This document shows, in pieces, positions 1 through 9,729 of a DNA stretch of 35,000 bases. Source of the DNA: Zygnema cylindricum (Eukaryota; Streptophyta; Zygnematophyceae; Zygnematales; Zygnemataceae). Within the stretch, counting starts at the first letter, position 1. Each line of letters begins with the position of its first letter. Both the position numbers and the translations under genes were made by a program. The DNA lies in the NCBI GenBank assembly GCA_037447655.1, contig JBBHKE010000918.1:238907-273906 (forward strand), read 5' to 3'. The notes below the pieces were generated by a model, which saw only the letters and a program-made list of their open reading frames with translations, did no database searches and had not been told where the DNA came from.

Positions 1-644
1 TGTGGGCTTAAGGCCCAGGCGGCCTAGACGCGATTTTCGTTTGATTTAATAGATTCAAACTTTATGTACCTCTGCGTGGGATTGAGATGATTGCTACCCG
101 TCACATCATGACAGGACATCAGTATTATGAATGTAACGTAACATGAAAACCTTTTATAGGATTGTTTTTAACTTGTGTTTCACAATCTACCTCAGTAATT
201 GGCTGTATCTCAGCGCAAGCGAAAGAGATACTTTCTGAATGCAGCGTGTGGTGGATGTTTTACAGGTAGTTGGATCTCCTGCTGTCTGGGTATAAATTTG
301 GGTTCGTAGCGGATACTCTTTGCTTTAAAGGTGGAATCAGACTTATAAATCAGACCCGCTTCCTCTAATTCTGCACATCGATTGTCCACGGATTCCCATT
401 TCGTTTCTCATAGGCGATGCTTGGGTTTAAATATGGGTCTGTCGTCCTCTAGGTTGATGGACATTTTGTAGGTGGTGTGCGACGTAAGTCTTTCATAGAG
501 AAAGCGAACGCGACTCTATGTCGGTTAATGACTCCATCTAACACTTTGTGTTCAATTTTTGTTAGGATATTTTCCAAAAGTACAATGCAATGTAAGTATT
601 ATGACTACAGGACAGTACTACACTGCCCATCGTTAGTAGAGTTA
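1..644. other. Intergenic stretch with no recognised gene
   Basis: Mixed-composition DNA with no open frame that resembles a known protein. The one short plus-strand frame (477-677) has no recognisable domain and ends inside the start of the MITE at 645. I see no promoter, RNA gene or tandem repeat that I could defend. Confidence 0.5.
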
Positions 645-1397
645 GGGTGCGTCTCCATGTATTTCAAACTTAGATAATTTAGTTTGCTTTTAGCGCAGAT
701 CCGGCGGACCCGGAATTCGGGTGTCCCTATGTGTACCAAACGAAGTTGTCACTTAAAGGCGTGACGATTGTATACGTCGACAATGCTCGTGATGGCTGTC
801 GACAGTGTACAATCTGTGATGACGCACGTTTATTTTTGTAACTGCTTGTGACGTCGCATGAGTTTTTGTGACATTGTAGACGTACCGCTATCCAGCCTGT
901 GTTGTTTCACGGTTGAAGAAGATGCACTTTGCCTTTGCGTCTCTTGTCCGGTCGAAGTGAAATGGCATCCGATCTTGAGACCCCTGGCGAAATAAAATCT
1001 GTACTAGGCGCAAACGGACAAAATCAAACAAATTGTGTACTTTACTTTGTCGTACCTGAACGCAAACGGACAAAACATAGCGGATCGTGCACTTTTCATC
1101 CTCGCTTGAATTCTTTTGAAAAAATTTGAATTTTTTTTACACTTGCGACTACGTGTTTCTATTTGTTTTTCGAAAATTCTTTGTTTTAAAATACATCTTC
1201 CCTGTGTTTTTAAGAAAAGTTTGAAGATGACGTTTTTTGGCGCGGTTGTGGGTCGAAGAACACAAAACGACAACATGTAGTACATCCTAACATCGATGAT
1301 GACGCAAAATATACTTCTCATTTTCTCTATTTTTTTGTCCCGTTGAAACTTAAAACGACAGAAATAAACCCTTACTTAGGCACATGGAGACGCACTC
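645..1397. mobile_element. PIF/Harbinger-like non-autonomous element (MITE)
   Basis: The left end reads GGGTGCGTCTCCATGT (645-660). The right end (1382-1397) is its inverted complement with one mismatch. Both ends are flanked by TTA (642-644 and 1398-1400), the 3-bp TWA target duplication typical of PIF/Harbinger elements. The 753-bp body has no transposase frame. It carries two copies of a motif CGCAAACGGACAAAA about 50 bp apart (near 1010 and 1060), which could be subterminal repeats. The superfamily call rests on terminal sequence and duplication only; no transposase is present to confirm it. Confidence 0.62.
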
Positions 1398-1744
1398 TTA
1401 ATAACACAAAGTCAGTCGTGACTTCTTCGGGCCAAAATCACAAAATAGTGTTGGAAATATTATTTAAGGACGTGAGCTAAAATCTGTCACGTATCCATAC
1501 ACTAAATTAGCATTGTTAATTTTTATTTCGCATAAACGCTACAGTAATATCGAGGCTCGGTGAACCTTTTCCTCACCACTAGGTATATGTCAGTTACCTG
1601 TTACATTCAGTCGACTTGACAATATGCAAATGCGGGCGATGCTGTAGTGTCGAATTTTTTGTCAATTTTACATCGGCAATTCGCCGGAATTGATAACGCG
1701 AAGGCTGACGCCATATGCCACAAATATTGCCACGCGGATTTAAA
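1398..1744. other. Intergenic stretch, nothing recognised
   Basis: Between the MITE and the duplicated mTERF upstream region. There is no credible coding frame on either strand and no clear repeat. It may hold distal control sequence of the mTERF gene, but nothing specific is visible. Confidence 0.4.
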
Positions 1745-2051
1745 TGTAACTCTAGCTCACATGTGATGCTACGAGCTGAAACTTATAACTGGAAAACCAC
1801 TACATGTGATAAGTCCATTCAAATTTGACAAAGGTCTGTACGGATGCACGGAGACATTTGATTTTCTATTCAGCACGACCGTCAAAAGGTGGCTGACTTT
1901 GCCGTTTAAGAAGACGGCCGGCACAATTGTTCACATTTTACTATTTTAGACACCACTTTCCCCCAAAAGACTATCTTACTCTGCACTCCCTTCTCTTTCC
2001 ATTCCCCTTCTAATATTCTTCTCCCCTTTCTCCTTCCCCCTTGGCCATCCG
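1745..2051 (+). promoter_or_regulatory. Upstream region / 5' leader of the mTERF gene (duplicated)
   Basis: About 300 bp directly before the mTERF start codon recur, diverged, at 3465-3798 before the second copy. Shared blocks include GGAAAACCACTAC, GGTCTGTACGGATGCACGGAG and TTCACATTTT. A strongly pyrimidine-rich leader (about 1957-2045) precedes the start in both copies, like the Y-patch or leader CT tracts of plant genes. No convincing TATA box is seen. The function is inferred from position only. Confidence 0.4.
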
Positions 2052-3333
2052 ATGGCCATGGCGTCCTTGCGCTCCCTCCGGCCGTTCTCTCGCTCTCTCG
2101 CTTCTCTCCTCGCTTTGCTCTCTCCGTCCAGCCGGCCGCCAGCTCTCCCTCCACACGAGCCACAAGCCAAGCCAGCCGCACCCCCCCACCACTCCTCCTG
2201 GCAGCAGTTCGCCTGCCTGCACTGTCGCCCTCGCCGCCCACCCAAGGCCCGATGCGAGGCCGAAGACCAGCCCGGGGCGGGGGGCGGGGAAGGGCACGCC
2301 GCAAAACCAGGAGGGGATGCGGCAGAGGGACGAGACCACGTGGTAAGGGGAAGAGAGCATGAGGCAGGGCCAAAAGCTGTCGTGGCAGATGTCACCAAGA
2401 TTCTGCTCAGTCTAGGATGCTGCAGGCCGCAGCTTCAGCAACTTTTGAAGAGACTTTCTTTTAGCCTTTTGAAATACAAACAACATATTCTTAGGAAGGC
2501 GACCATTTTCCGTAGGTATGGAATCGAATTACAACAGGTCCTCAAAGCTTTGGAAAGAGATTCTCGTCCAAATCAAATTTTACTTTCTGGTCAAGATGAG
2601 CAACATGAGTCTGTACTCAATTATCTCCAAGACACACGGAAAGTGCAAAATTTGGGAAAAAATATTTCTAATTTTCCTCGAATCTTAGACTTTCTTCCTG
2701 CCACTCTTGAGTCCAAATTGCAGCTGTGGGCGAGTCTAGATGTGCCCATCACTGATTGTATGTTGGAGAAGTACCTAGACATATTATCATATAGTAATAA
2801 ATCCATTAAAAAAGGGATAGAGGGAATCAAAGCCATTTTTCCCGATCCACAGGGTGTAGCTATTCTCTCAAAATTTCTTGTCCTTGGTACACAAGACCCC
2901 CGAGCATTGCAACAAAGGGCCAAAGGGCTACAAGAATTATTTGGCAATGACATTGCAAAACAGTTTTTGTTGAAGCAACCGCGCGTTCTCATGGCTCCAA
3001 CTTCCACAATGCAACACACGTACAAACAACTTTAACAACATTTCGGAGAAGAGAAAACCCTGAAAATGATTCCATCTTTTCCAAAACTTTTAGGCTACTC
3101 GTGGGATTCCCTCGGCCCAAAATTGGAGTTTTTTTTTGAATGAACTGGGACGCAGCATAGAGGATGTGGTTGTCTACCCATCGGCTCTTGCATACTCTCT
3201 TGAAAAGCGGTTGAAGCCACGTTATGATGCCCTGATGAAGGCAAAAATAGAGAGTAGTGACTATTCTTTACATGCCATCTTCGGTCCATCAAACGAGGCA
3301 TTTGAAAGAAGATTTGGTGTTTCGTTAACTTGA
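2052..3333 (+). pseudogene. mTERF-family (mitochondrial transcription termination factor) gene, broken
   Basis: Members of this family are organelle nucleic-acid-binding helical-repeat proteins acting in transcription termination, splicing or RNA metabolism. The first frame gives 327 codons (2052-3035). It starts with a Met followed by about 60 Ser/Arg/Pro-rich residues, as in an organelle targeting peptide, then helical repeats including FPRILDFLP near residue 207. Homology runs on past the TAA at 3033-3035 with FPKLLGYSWDSLGPKL. It then shifts frame in a run of nine T (3129-3137) and resumes with YPSALAYSLEKRLKPRY and a natural stop at 3333. These FP...L and YP..L..SLEKR.KPR blocks are mTERF signatures. 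Total length would be about 427 codons, with no intron. One nonsense codon plus one frameshift point to a pseudogene; a sequencing error could explain the T-run change but not easily the TAA. Confidence 0.82.
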
Positions 3334-3464
3334 CGTCAAGCGTGAGTACAAAAACTCTCGCACTCTTTCACTGTGATTTACTGATTTAAGCCTCCTTGAA
3401 ATAGGTGTTTGTTTATCTTCATGTTTTCAATTGGTACTCATTTTACTTTAATGTTCTGTTAGTC
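3334..3464. other. Spacer between mTERF copy 1 and copy 2
   Basis: AT-rich sequence following the mTERF stop codon. It presumably holds the 3' untranslated region and polyadenylation signals, but no AATAAA is visible here. Confidence 0.3.
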
Positions 3465-3930
3465 TGTTACTCACTCGAGTTCACATGAGAGTTGCTTCCA
3501 GCTGAAACTAACCCTAATACTGTATCTCTGGAAAACCACTACACGTGATAAGTCCAATCAAAACTGAACACGGTCTGTACGGATGCACGGAGATATTTAA
3601 ATATCAATTCAAATCGACCGTCAAAAGATGGTTGACTTTGTCGTTTAATTAGACGGCCGACACAAATGTTCACATTTTCCTATTTTAGACTTTTACACAC
3701 CACTTTCCTCCAAAAGACACTCTTATTCTGCTCTCCCTTATCTCCCATTCCCTTGCTGCTATTCTTCTCCCCTCTCTCTTTCCCCCTCGGCCATCCGATG
3801 GCATGCGCGTCCTTGCGCTCCCTCCAGCCGTTTTCTCGCTCAACAACAATTTGGAGAAGAGAAAGTCCTAACATGATACAATCTTCCCAAAGACTTTTAG
3901 GCGGCTCTTGGGATACCATCAACCCAAAAT
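3465..3930 (+). pseudogene. Second, internally deleted tandem copy of the mTERF gene
   Basis: Repeats the upstream region and start of copy 1: the context GGCCATCCGATGGC and the first residues MACASLRSLQPFSRS match MAMASLRSLRPFSRS. At about 3840 the sequence jumps to the region equivalent to 3033 of copy 1, so about 940 bp of coding sequence are missing. The joint sits at CTCAACAACAA, consistent with a short-homology deletion. The copy continues to CCCAAAATTG (equivalent to about 3126) and then meets the copia LTR at 3931. It reads CAA where copy 1 has the TAA stop. It also carries a one-base deletion near 3870. It is a dead duplicate, but useful for dating changes in copy 1. Confidence 0.8.
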
Positions 3931-4386
3931 TGTGATAGGATTGATACACACAAGGATAGATGAAAGATAGAATATGAAGCGGAAGCAAGAAGCAGTAAGA
4001 AGAGAGCACTCCAGCAAAAGACAAATATATTTCACCGGAATTTTTTCCACTCTTACAAAAGATAATATGTTCAAAAAAACGACTAAGTCCTAAATACTCC
4101 AAACTCAAACAAACAAAGTACTAATGATCGCACGACGTACAAAAGTACACGTGCGAACCAATCATCCAAAAGTACACGCGAACCAACATACTATACGCGG
4201 TACTATACAAATGTAATGAAACGTCCTACTAACTTAAAGTACTAATGTACTTTGCACGCAAAACCAAAACCGAAACCAAACTATAATTATACTAACACGC
4301 AACGCCAAACAAAATCACACGCGAACTATAAAATACATATTACGGCGCTCAACAAACTGAGACGCTGTTTCACAAAGAGTCTAACA
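3931..4386 (-). repeat. 3' LTR of copia element 1
   Basis: A 456-bp block bounded by TG (3931) and CA (4386) on the plus strand; read on the minus strand it begins TGTTAGACTC and ends CCTATCACA. The polypurine tract lies immediately inside, as expected for the 3' LTR of a minus-strand element. The distal edge abuts mTERF copy-2 sequence at CCCAAAAT. No second LTR was found, so the target duplication cannot be tested. Confidence 0.7.
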
Positions 4387-5763
4387 ATCCCCCTCTCTTT
4401 GTGAAACCCCCTCTCGAACTGGAAATAACCCTAGTTTAGGTCTACCCCGTAAAAGTACGTCGTAGACCGCCGCCTTAGTCAACATATCTGCGGCCTCCTC
4501 CAAAGTTGACACGTATAGGAATTCAATTTCCTTCGCAGCCACCAAATCTCGTACGAAGTGCCACTGTATCCGGATATGTTTTGTTCGCTTGTGGAAGACC
4601 GGATTTTTCACAAGCGACATCGAGCTCATGCTGTCAGTAAAAATCTGCAGACAACCAATCACAATCCCCAACTCACCAAGCATCTCTTTGATCCACACAG
4701 ATGCTTTTGACGTATGACACGCCAACATATATTCGGCCTCAGTAGAGCTTAGCGCAACTGTAGGTTGGAGCCGTGAACTCCAAGAAACCGCCGCGCCGCC
4801 CAAAACAAATGCGTACCCTGACGTGGACTTTCCACTATCAAAATCTCCTCCACAATCAGCGTCGCAGAAAGCGATACACTGCAAAGGGTCTCGTTTGGAC
4901 TTATACACCAAGCCAAACTCAATCGTACCAACCAAATAGCGAAATATTCTTTTCACTGTATCCCAATGATTCTTTTTCGGAGCGTTGCAGTAACGACTGA
5001 CAAGTGACACCGCCGCCGCAATATCCGGACGCGTGCCTACGCTTAGGTACATTAAACTACCTACTGCCTCACGATATGGAACAGATACATTTTCTTCCTC
5101 TTCGTACTTTCTATGCTGTACTTTTGGATCTAATGGCGTCGAGACAGGTTTCGCGCCAATCATACCAAATCTAGTGAAGACTTCTCTACAGTACTGAGCT
5201 TGACTCAACTTAATTACATTCTCGCTAGACCGTATAACCTCAATCCCCAAAATGTAGCCTACTTCTCTCAAATCTGTCACTTTGAAATGCAATCTAAGAT
5301 ACTCTTTTAGCTCATTAATGACAGACAACTTATCACTAATCATTAGAAAATCATAGACGTATACAGAGAAAATAATTTTGTCCTCTCCCTCTCCTTTAAT
5401 TTACACTCCGAAATCTGAGACTGTACGAACAAAACCAAAGTTAGTAAGTACCTTATGTAGACGAATGTACCAAGTTCTGGGCGCCTGTTTCAATCCAAAC
5501 AAGGATTTTTGCAGACGCCATACTTTTCCTCCCTTCGAAGGCACACCCTCAGGCACCTTCATGTGCACCTATTCCTCTAACTCCCCATTTAAAAAGGTCG
5601 TCTCCACTTCCATCTTATGTATATGCTTATTTCCCGCGGCCGCAAACGCAATTAAAATTCTTAAAGAATCGAATTTCACAACCGGTACGTATGTTTCCAA
5701 ATAATCAACCCCCTCTACTTGTTGGAAACCTTTACACACCAATTTAGCCTTATGCTTCCGCAA
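4381..5763 (-). pseudogene. Ty1/copia pol fragment: reverse transcriptase and RNase H, 5'-truncated
   Basis: On the minus strand from 5763, one frame gives the start of a copia RT (KAKLVCKGFQQVEGVDY; VVKFDSLRILIAFAAAGNKH). Stops at about 5566-5568 (TAG after GELEE) and about 5399-5401 (TAA) interrupt it. A 320-codon open part (5343-4381) then covers the RT thumb and RNase H, with TRPDIAAAV, FCDADCGGD, SSTEAEYM and TKHIRI. The normally invariant YVDD box reads YVYD, so polymerase activity would be lost even without the stops. Sequence upstream of 5763 does not continue as copia: gag, protease and integrase are absent. The element is on the opposite strand to the mTERF gene and lies within the second mTERF copy. 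Confidence 0.88.
4387..4402 (-). other. Polypurine tract of copia element 1
   Basis: On the minus strand CAAAGAGAGGGGGAT lies directly before the LTR's TGTTAG. This is the expected site for priming of plus-strand DNA synthesis in LTR retrotransposons. It also lies inside the end of the pol reading frame, whose TAG is made by LTR bases. Confidence 0.65.
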
Positions 5764-5942
5764 GCAAGAAGATGAATGCTATGTTAAAGTCTTGTCAGAA
5801 AATGAGAAAGGGACGAACGAGATTTGCTCCCTATCAAAAGACATCTACTAACAACCGTCCGAAATTTTAATCCACTACGAATTTTAATCCTTTGCCATCT
5901 ACAGTACAAATTTGCCTAGCAGGACTACTCACAAGAAACTGA
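5764..5942. other. Short unannotated gap
   Basis: Sequence between the truncated copia pol and the small inverted-repeat element. It has no resemblance to copia integrase or to mTERF sequence that I can see, so the 5' truncation breakpoint of copia 1 lies at or near 5764. Confidence 0.3.
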
Positions 5943-6166
5943 TACACTATACCGTGTATCGCTATTAGTGTTAATGTTTTATTTTGCCACTTAAAACATC
6001 TTTTCTCTGTGCATGATTGTCGGGTTGATAATCCAACGATTGCAATTGAAAGGTAAGACTTACCCTTTCAGAATGGCGGTTTTCATTCGAAAAGTGGAAA
6101 TGTGCGCACAAAGAAAAGATATCTATGTGGCGAAAGAAACTTTAGCAGTTACAGCGATATAGTGTA
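5943..6166. mobile_element. 224-bp TA-flanked inverted-repeat element (MITE)
   Basis: The left arm starts TACACTATACCGTG and continues through CGCTATTAG and TTTTGCCACTTAAAACAT to CTTTTC. The right arm, reverse complemented, starts TACACTATATCGCTG and contains TTTCGCCACATAGATAT and CTTTTC. The arms therefore pair imperfectly for about 60 bp. Ends fall at TA dinucleotides, as in Tc1/mariner-derived MITEs. There is no coding capacity. Related ends occur at 16948-18192 and 21940-21970. Confidence 0.55.
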
Positions 6167-7474
6167 CTGGGAAACATTTTAGGGCCAGCATCTCATTAGA
6201 CACGTGTACTAAATAATTAGCATATAGATTATAATATTTATAATATTAATGCATATTGTAATGTATCGCGGTGGATTGCTTAAAGACATGAAAATTGACT
6301 CAACCAAAAAACTCCCAGTAAAGATTTCACAACTTTTTCTCTCTCTTTTTTTTTTTCCTTTTATTTGTTTTGCAGGTTAAAAAAAAAGAATTATTTCACA
6401 GGGTCTACATTAATGGTAAGATTGAAAAAATAGTCAAATTGAAGCGGAAAAAAAAATAATAATAATAATAATAAAAAGAGGAAAAAATGGAAACATGTTA
6501 ACTTTTTCTATTTAAAAAAAAAAGGTGAATAAAAAGGAGGAGAAAAAAGAAAAAAAAAACTAATTCAAATTGCTACTATTTGTGGCACAACACCACTCAA
6601 AAAAATGAATCCCAACATTCAAAATCCCAAATCCCAAAATCCCAAATCCTAAGCCTCAAAAAATATTAAAAAATAAAATAAAAAAAAACTAAAAGAAATC
6701 GACACGTTTTTTGAATCTACACAACAAAAAATATTTATTTTCCTCATGATTTAGTGTGAAGAGAATTTGACCTTTTAGTTTCCGAGGTCCTTTACTCGCT
6801 CCATAATCCTCTTTCCCAAGCTGGAAAAAAAAAAAAAAAAAAAAATAAAACGTTACTGTAAGGAAAAAAATCATGTTTCTAAAAAGAATCAAAATAAAGT
6901 AAAAAAAAGTTACAAAAAAAATACAGAATTGTGTTTAAAAAAGAATTTGTTAAACAAAATCACGTCTAAAAAACAAAAAATCTTGCAAAATCATCGTGTT
7001 AAAAACCTATTTTTTAGGAAAAGAAATGGAAAAACTCACAAACTCATCCAAGTTTTTAAACAAAAAAAAAAATCTAGTAAACCGAAATTTCTTTTAGGAA
7101 AGGGGATTGTTATAATTACTACATGTGAATCTCTATAACCACTACAAATTCATCTAAAAGACTTTTGTCTTTTAGTGAAATCGTACACAATCGTACACCA
7201 AAATAGTGAAAGACAATCTATAAAACTGCTTTTTATTTTCACCTGTATCAAAGAATCTTCGCAACAACCAAAATTTTGTTTGTTTGATTGTCGTCTAAAC
7301 CGAACTTGTCAGATTTTTTTTTTAAAGAATTTTCACGGATTTTGAGATTGCTGCATGTGAAGGAGAGTTCTGTTGTTTTTTTAGCCACGTCAAACGTTTT
7401 GAAATCTTTTAAAAAATTAATGTAAGGTTCATTTTCACGTAACCACGTGGAGCGATAGTACAAAATTAACTAAG
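6167..7474. other. AT-rich stretch without genes
   Basis: Dominated by A- and T-runs, including a (TAA)n run near 6457-6473 and A-runs near 6825-6845. A short run of AAATCCC-like repeats lies near 6605-6650. The short open frames here are Lys/Phe-rich products of base composition with no domain. No RNA gene was recognised. Confidence 0.5.
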
Positions 7475-7765
7475 AAGGAGAAAGAGAGGGAGAGGGAGAG
7501 GGAGAAGAAGGAGAAGGAGAAGGAGAGGGAGGAGTAGGAGTAAGAGAAGGAGAAGGAGAGGGAGGAGTAGGAGTAAGAGAAGGAGAAGGAGAAGAAGGAG
7601 AAGGAGATGGAGAAGGAGAAAAGAAGGAGAAATGAATAGGAAAAGGATAAGGAGATGGAGAATAAGGAGAAGGAGAGGGAGGAGTAAGAGTAGGAGAAGG
7701 CGTAGGAGAAGGAGAAGGAGAAGGAGAAGGAGAAGGAGAAGGAGAAGGAGAAGGAGAAAAGTTCA
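7475..7765. repeat. Purine microsatellite (GAGAAG/GGAGAA)n
   Basis: An almost unbroken purine strand built from GAGAAG, GAGGGA and GAGTAG hexamers, purest at about 7700-7758. Three copies of a longer unit (GGAGGAGTAGGAGTAAGAGAAG-like) recur near 7525, 7565 and 7675. The apparent Ser/Phe-rich and Arg-rich frames here are translation artefacts. Confidence 0.85.
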
Positions 7766-7877
7766 GTTAATGGCGTCGTTTGGTTTGGAATCTGTAACCA
7801 AACACAAAATCTACGACCGGTAACGTTTTCGTATTTGTAGTAGATGCCGAGATTCTGTGATGTACGTAAAAAGAAAA

Positions 7878-7925
7878 TTTTGTCTTGTCTTGTACTTCTT
7901 GTCTTGTACTTCTTGTCTTGTACTT
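7878..7925. repeat. Short tandem repeat, about 14-bp unit
   Basis: Three direct copies of CTTGTCTTGTACTT in tandem. No function can be assigned. Confidence 0.7.
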
Positions 7926-8074
7926 TCTTTGCGTACAATTTTGTATCTTTTCCATAAAAGAAAAACGCTCAGGTGGATTTGTAGTAGTTACGCAGATTTG
8001 CATGTAGCAGTTACAAAATTCCCCTTAAAGCAAGAATTTTCTCTTAAAAAAATAAAGTCTTATTATAAAAAACA

Positions 8075-8150
8075 CTAAGTCTTGTTTTTAAAAACAAAGT
8101 CCTTGTTTTTAAAAACAAAGTCTTGTTTTAAAAAACCAAAGCCTTGTTAT
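8075..8150. repeat. Cluster of tandem palindromes TTGTTTTTAAAAACAA
   Basis: Three to four units of about 28-30 bp, each AAGTC(C) followed by a palindrome. Two are exact (TTGTTTTTAAAAACAA); a third is TTGTTTTAAAAAACCAA. Each unit could form an 8-bp-stem hairpin or cruciform. There is no associated gene. Confidence 0.7.
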
Positions 8151-8560
8151 AAAATATTACCAAAACAAATTGAAAACAAATTAAAAACATGAAAAAAACA
8201 AAATAAAATAGTGTCCATAAAAAAACTTACCCACATACTCATCCAAGTTTCTTTACTAAGAGAGTGATGTCCCGCCTTCAACTTGAGGTGACGTGACGGT
8301 TTGAATTTGTACTCTCCCTCCCACGCCATATCGTGGAAGTGGTAAGTTCCACTGAAAAGAGGGGGAAATTGGGGTTAAAAAAGGGGTAAAAATGGGTAAA
8401 AATAAGTGTTAGAAGGGGTATAAAAGGGCATCACACACTCAACCGTGAAAATAACTAGTTCCACCAAAAAAGGGGTTAAACAGAAGTAAAAATGGGGTTT
8501 TTAGAAAGGGTTTAAATGGAGTACTTGATTGAAATCCATCAAGGTACTTAATCAAAAAAG
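8150..8560. other. AT-rich gap with degenerate GGGGTAAAAA-type repeats
   Basis: Contains irregular AAAAGGGGTTAAAA/GGGTAAAAATGG blocks (8360-8520) that grade into the minisatellite to the right. No coding frame was recognised. Confidence 0.4.
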
Positions 8561-8584
8561 AGCTAAAAGTGGGAGAAAAATAGA

Positions 8585-9005
8585 GTAATCAATGGGTAAT
8601 AAATGGGGAAAATTTGGTAATAAATGGGAAAAAAAATCGGTAATAAATGGGAAAAAATTGGTAATAAATGAAGAAAAATAGGTAATAAATGGGGAAATAT
8701 GGTAATAAATGGGGAAATATGGTAATAAATGGGGAAAAATTGGTAATAAATGGGAAAAAATTGGTAATAATGGGAAAACATTGGTAATAAATGGAAAATA
8801 ACTGGTAATAAATGGGGAAAAATTGGTAATAAATGGGAAAAAATTGGTAATAAATGGGGAAAAAATTGGTGATAAATGAAGAAAAATAGGTAATAAATGG
8901 GAAAAAATGGTAATAAATGGGGAAACAATTGGTAATAAATGGGAAACAATTGGTAAAACAGGAAAAAAATGGTAATTAATGGAAAAAAATTGGTAATAAA
9001 CGGAG
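8585..9005. repeat. Minisatellite, unit about 19-21 bp (GGTAATAAATGGGGAAAAATT)
   Basis: About 20 head-to-tail copies of GGTAATAAATGGGGAAA with variable A-run length. The minus-strand open frame with recurring HLLP residues is a translation of this repeat and not a gene. Confidence 0.88.
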
Positions 9006-9154
9006 AAAATTGGAGTATTAAATGTGGTATTAGATGGGGTAAAAATATGGCAGTGATGGGGAACTAATTGGGATAAAATTAAAAGAAAAAAAAAAATATT
9101 ATCTGGGAGAAATTTTTTTCATTATGAGATAAAACTCCAACTTTACGAAAATAT

Positions 9155-9159
<5 letters not shown>

Positions 9160-9224
<65 letters not shown>

Positions 9225-9327
9225 ACTATATATACTATATTAGATGTATATGTATATATATATATATACATATATATACATATATACATATATATACATA
9301 TATACATAAATACATATATATATATAG
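9160..9327. repeat. (TA)n microsatellite with (TATACA) interruptions
   Basis: A near-pure TA tract (9162-9212), then ATATAC/TATACAT variants to about 9326. It forms one edge of the low-complexity domain. Confidence 0.92.
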
Positions 9328-9542
9328 GGTGAGTGAGAGTGAGGGAGAGAGAGAGGGAGAGGAGAGAGGAGAGAGGGAGAGGAGAGGGGAGAGAGAGAGG
9401 GGAGGGAGAGAGAGAGAGAGAGAAGCACACCTAATTTTATTGAAGTCATCCAGACGTCTTTTGAGAGTGAGAGAGAGTTCCGGTGAGGGGAGAGAGAGAG
9501 TGGGTTTCAGTGTCACGTCGACATCCTGTGGGTCAAAAGGGG

Positions 9543-9602
<60 letters not shown>

Positions 9603-9656
9603 GGGAGGTAGAGAGAGAGAGGGGGGGGGGGGGAGAGAGAGAGAGAGAGTGAATTA
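9328..9656. repeat. (GA)n/(GGGAGA)n purine microsatellite
   Basis: Purine-only strand apart from a unique interruption at 9431-9468 and another at about 9505-9537. Includes a pure G-run near 9621-9632. The Ser/Leu-rich and Arg/Glu-rich frames over it are artefacts. Confidence 0.9.
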
Positions 9657-9729
9657 AAAAAACGAAAAAAAAATGCAACAAAGATGAAGATTTTCATTGA
9701 AAACCTGAAAATAAAGAAATGATAAAACT

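Noticed and set aside
3009-3075. An intron hiding the mTERF stop and frameshift
   Set aside because: The sequence across the stop is itself homologous to mTERF coding sequence and is shared with the second copy, so it is exon.
7435-7938. Ser/Phe repeat protein on the minus strand
   Set aside because: A translation of the GAGAAG microsatellite at 7475-7765.
8563-8949. HLLPIF-repeat protein
   Set aside because: Translation of the GGTAATAAATGGGG minisatellite.
9235-9681. Ser/Leu/Pro-rich minus-strand ORFs
   Set aside because: Products of (GA)n and (TA)n repeats.
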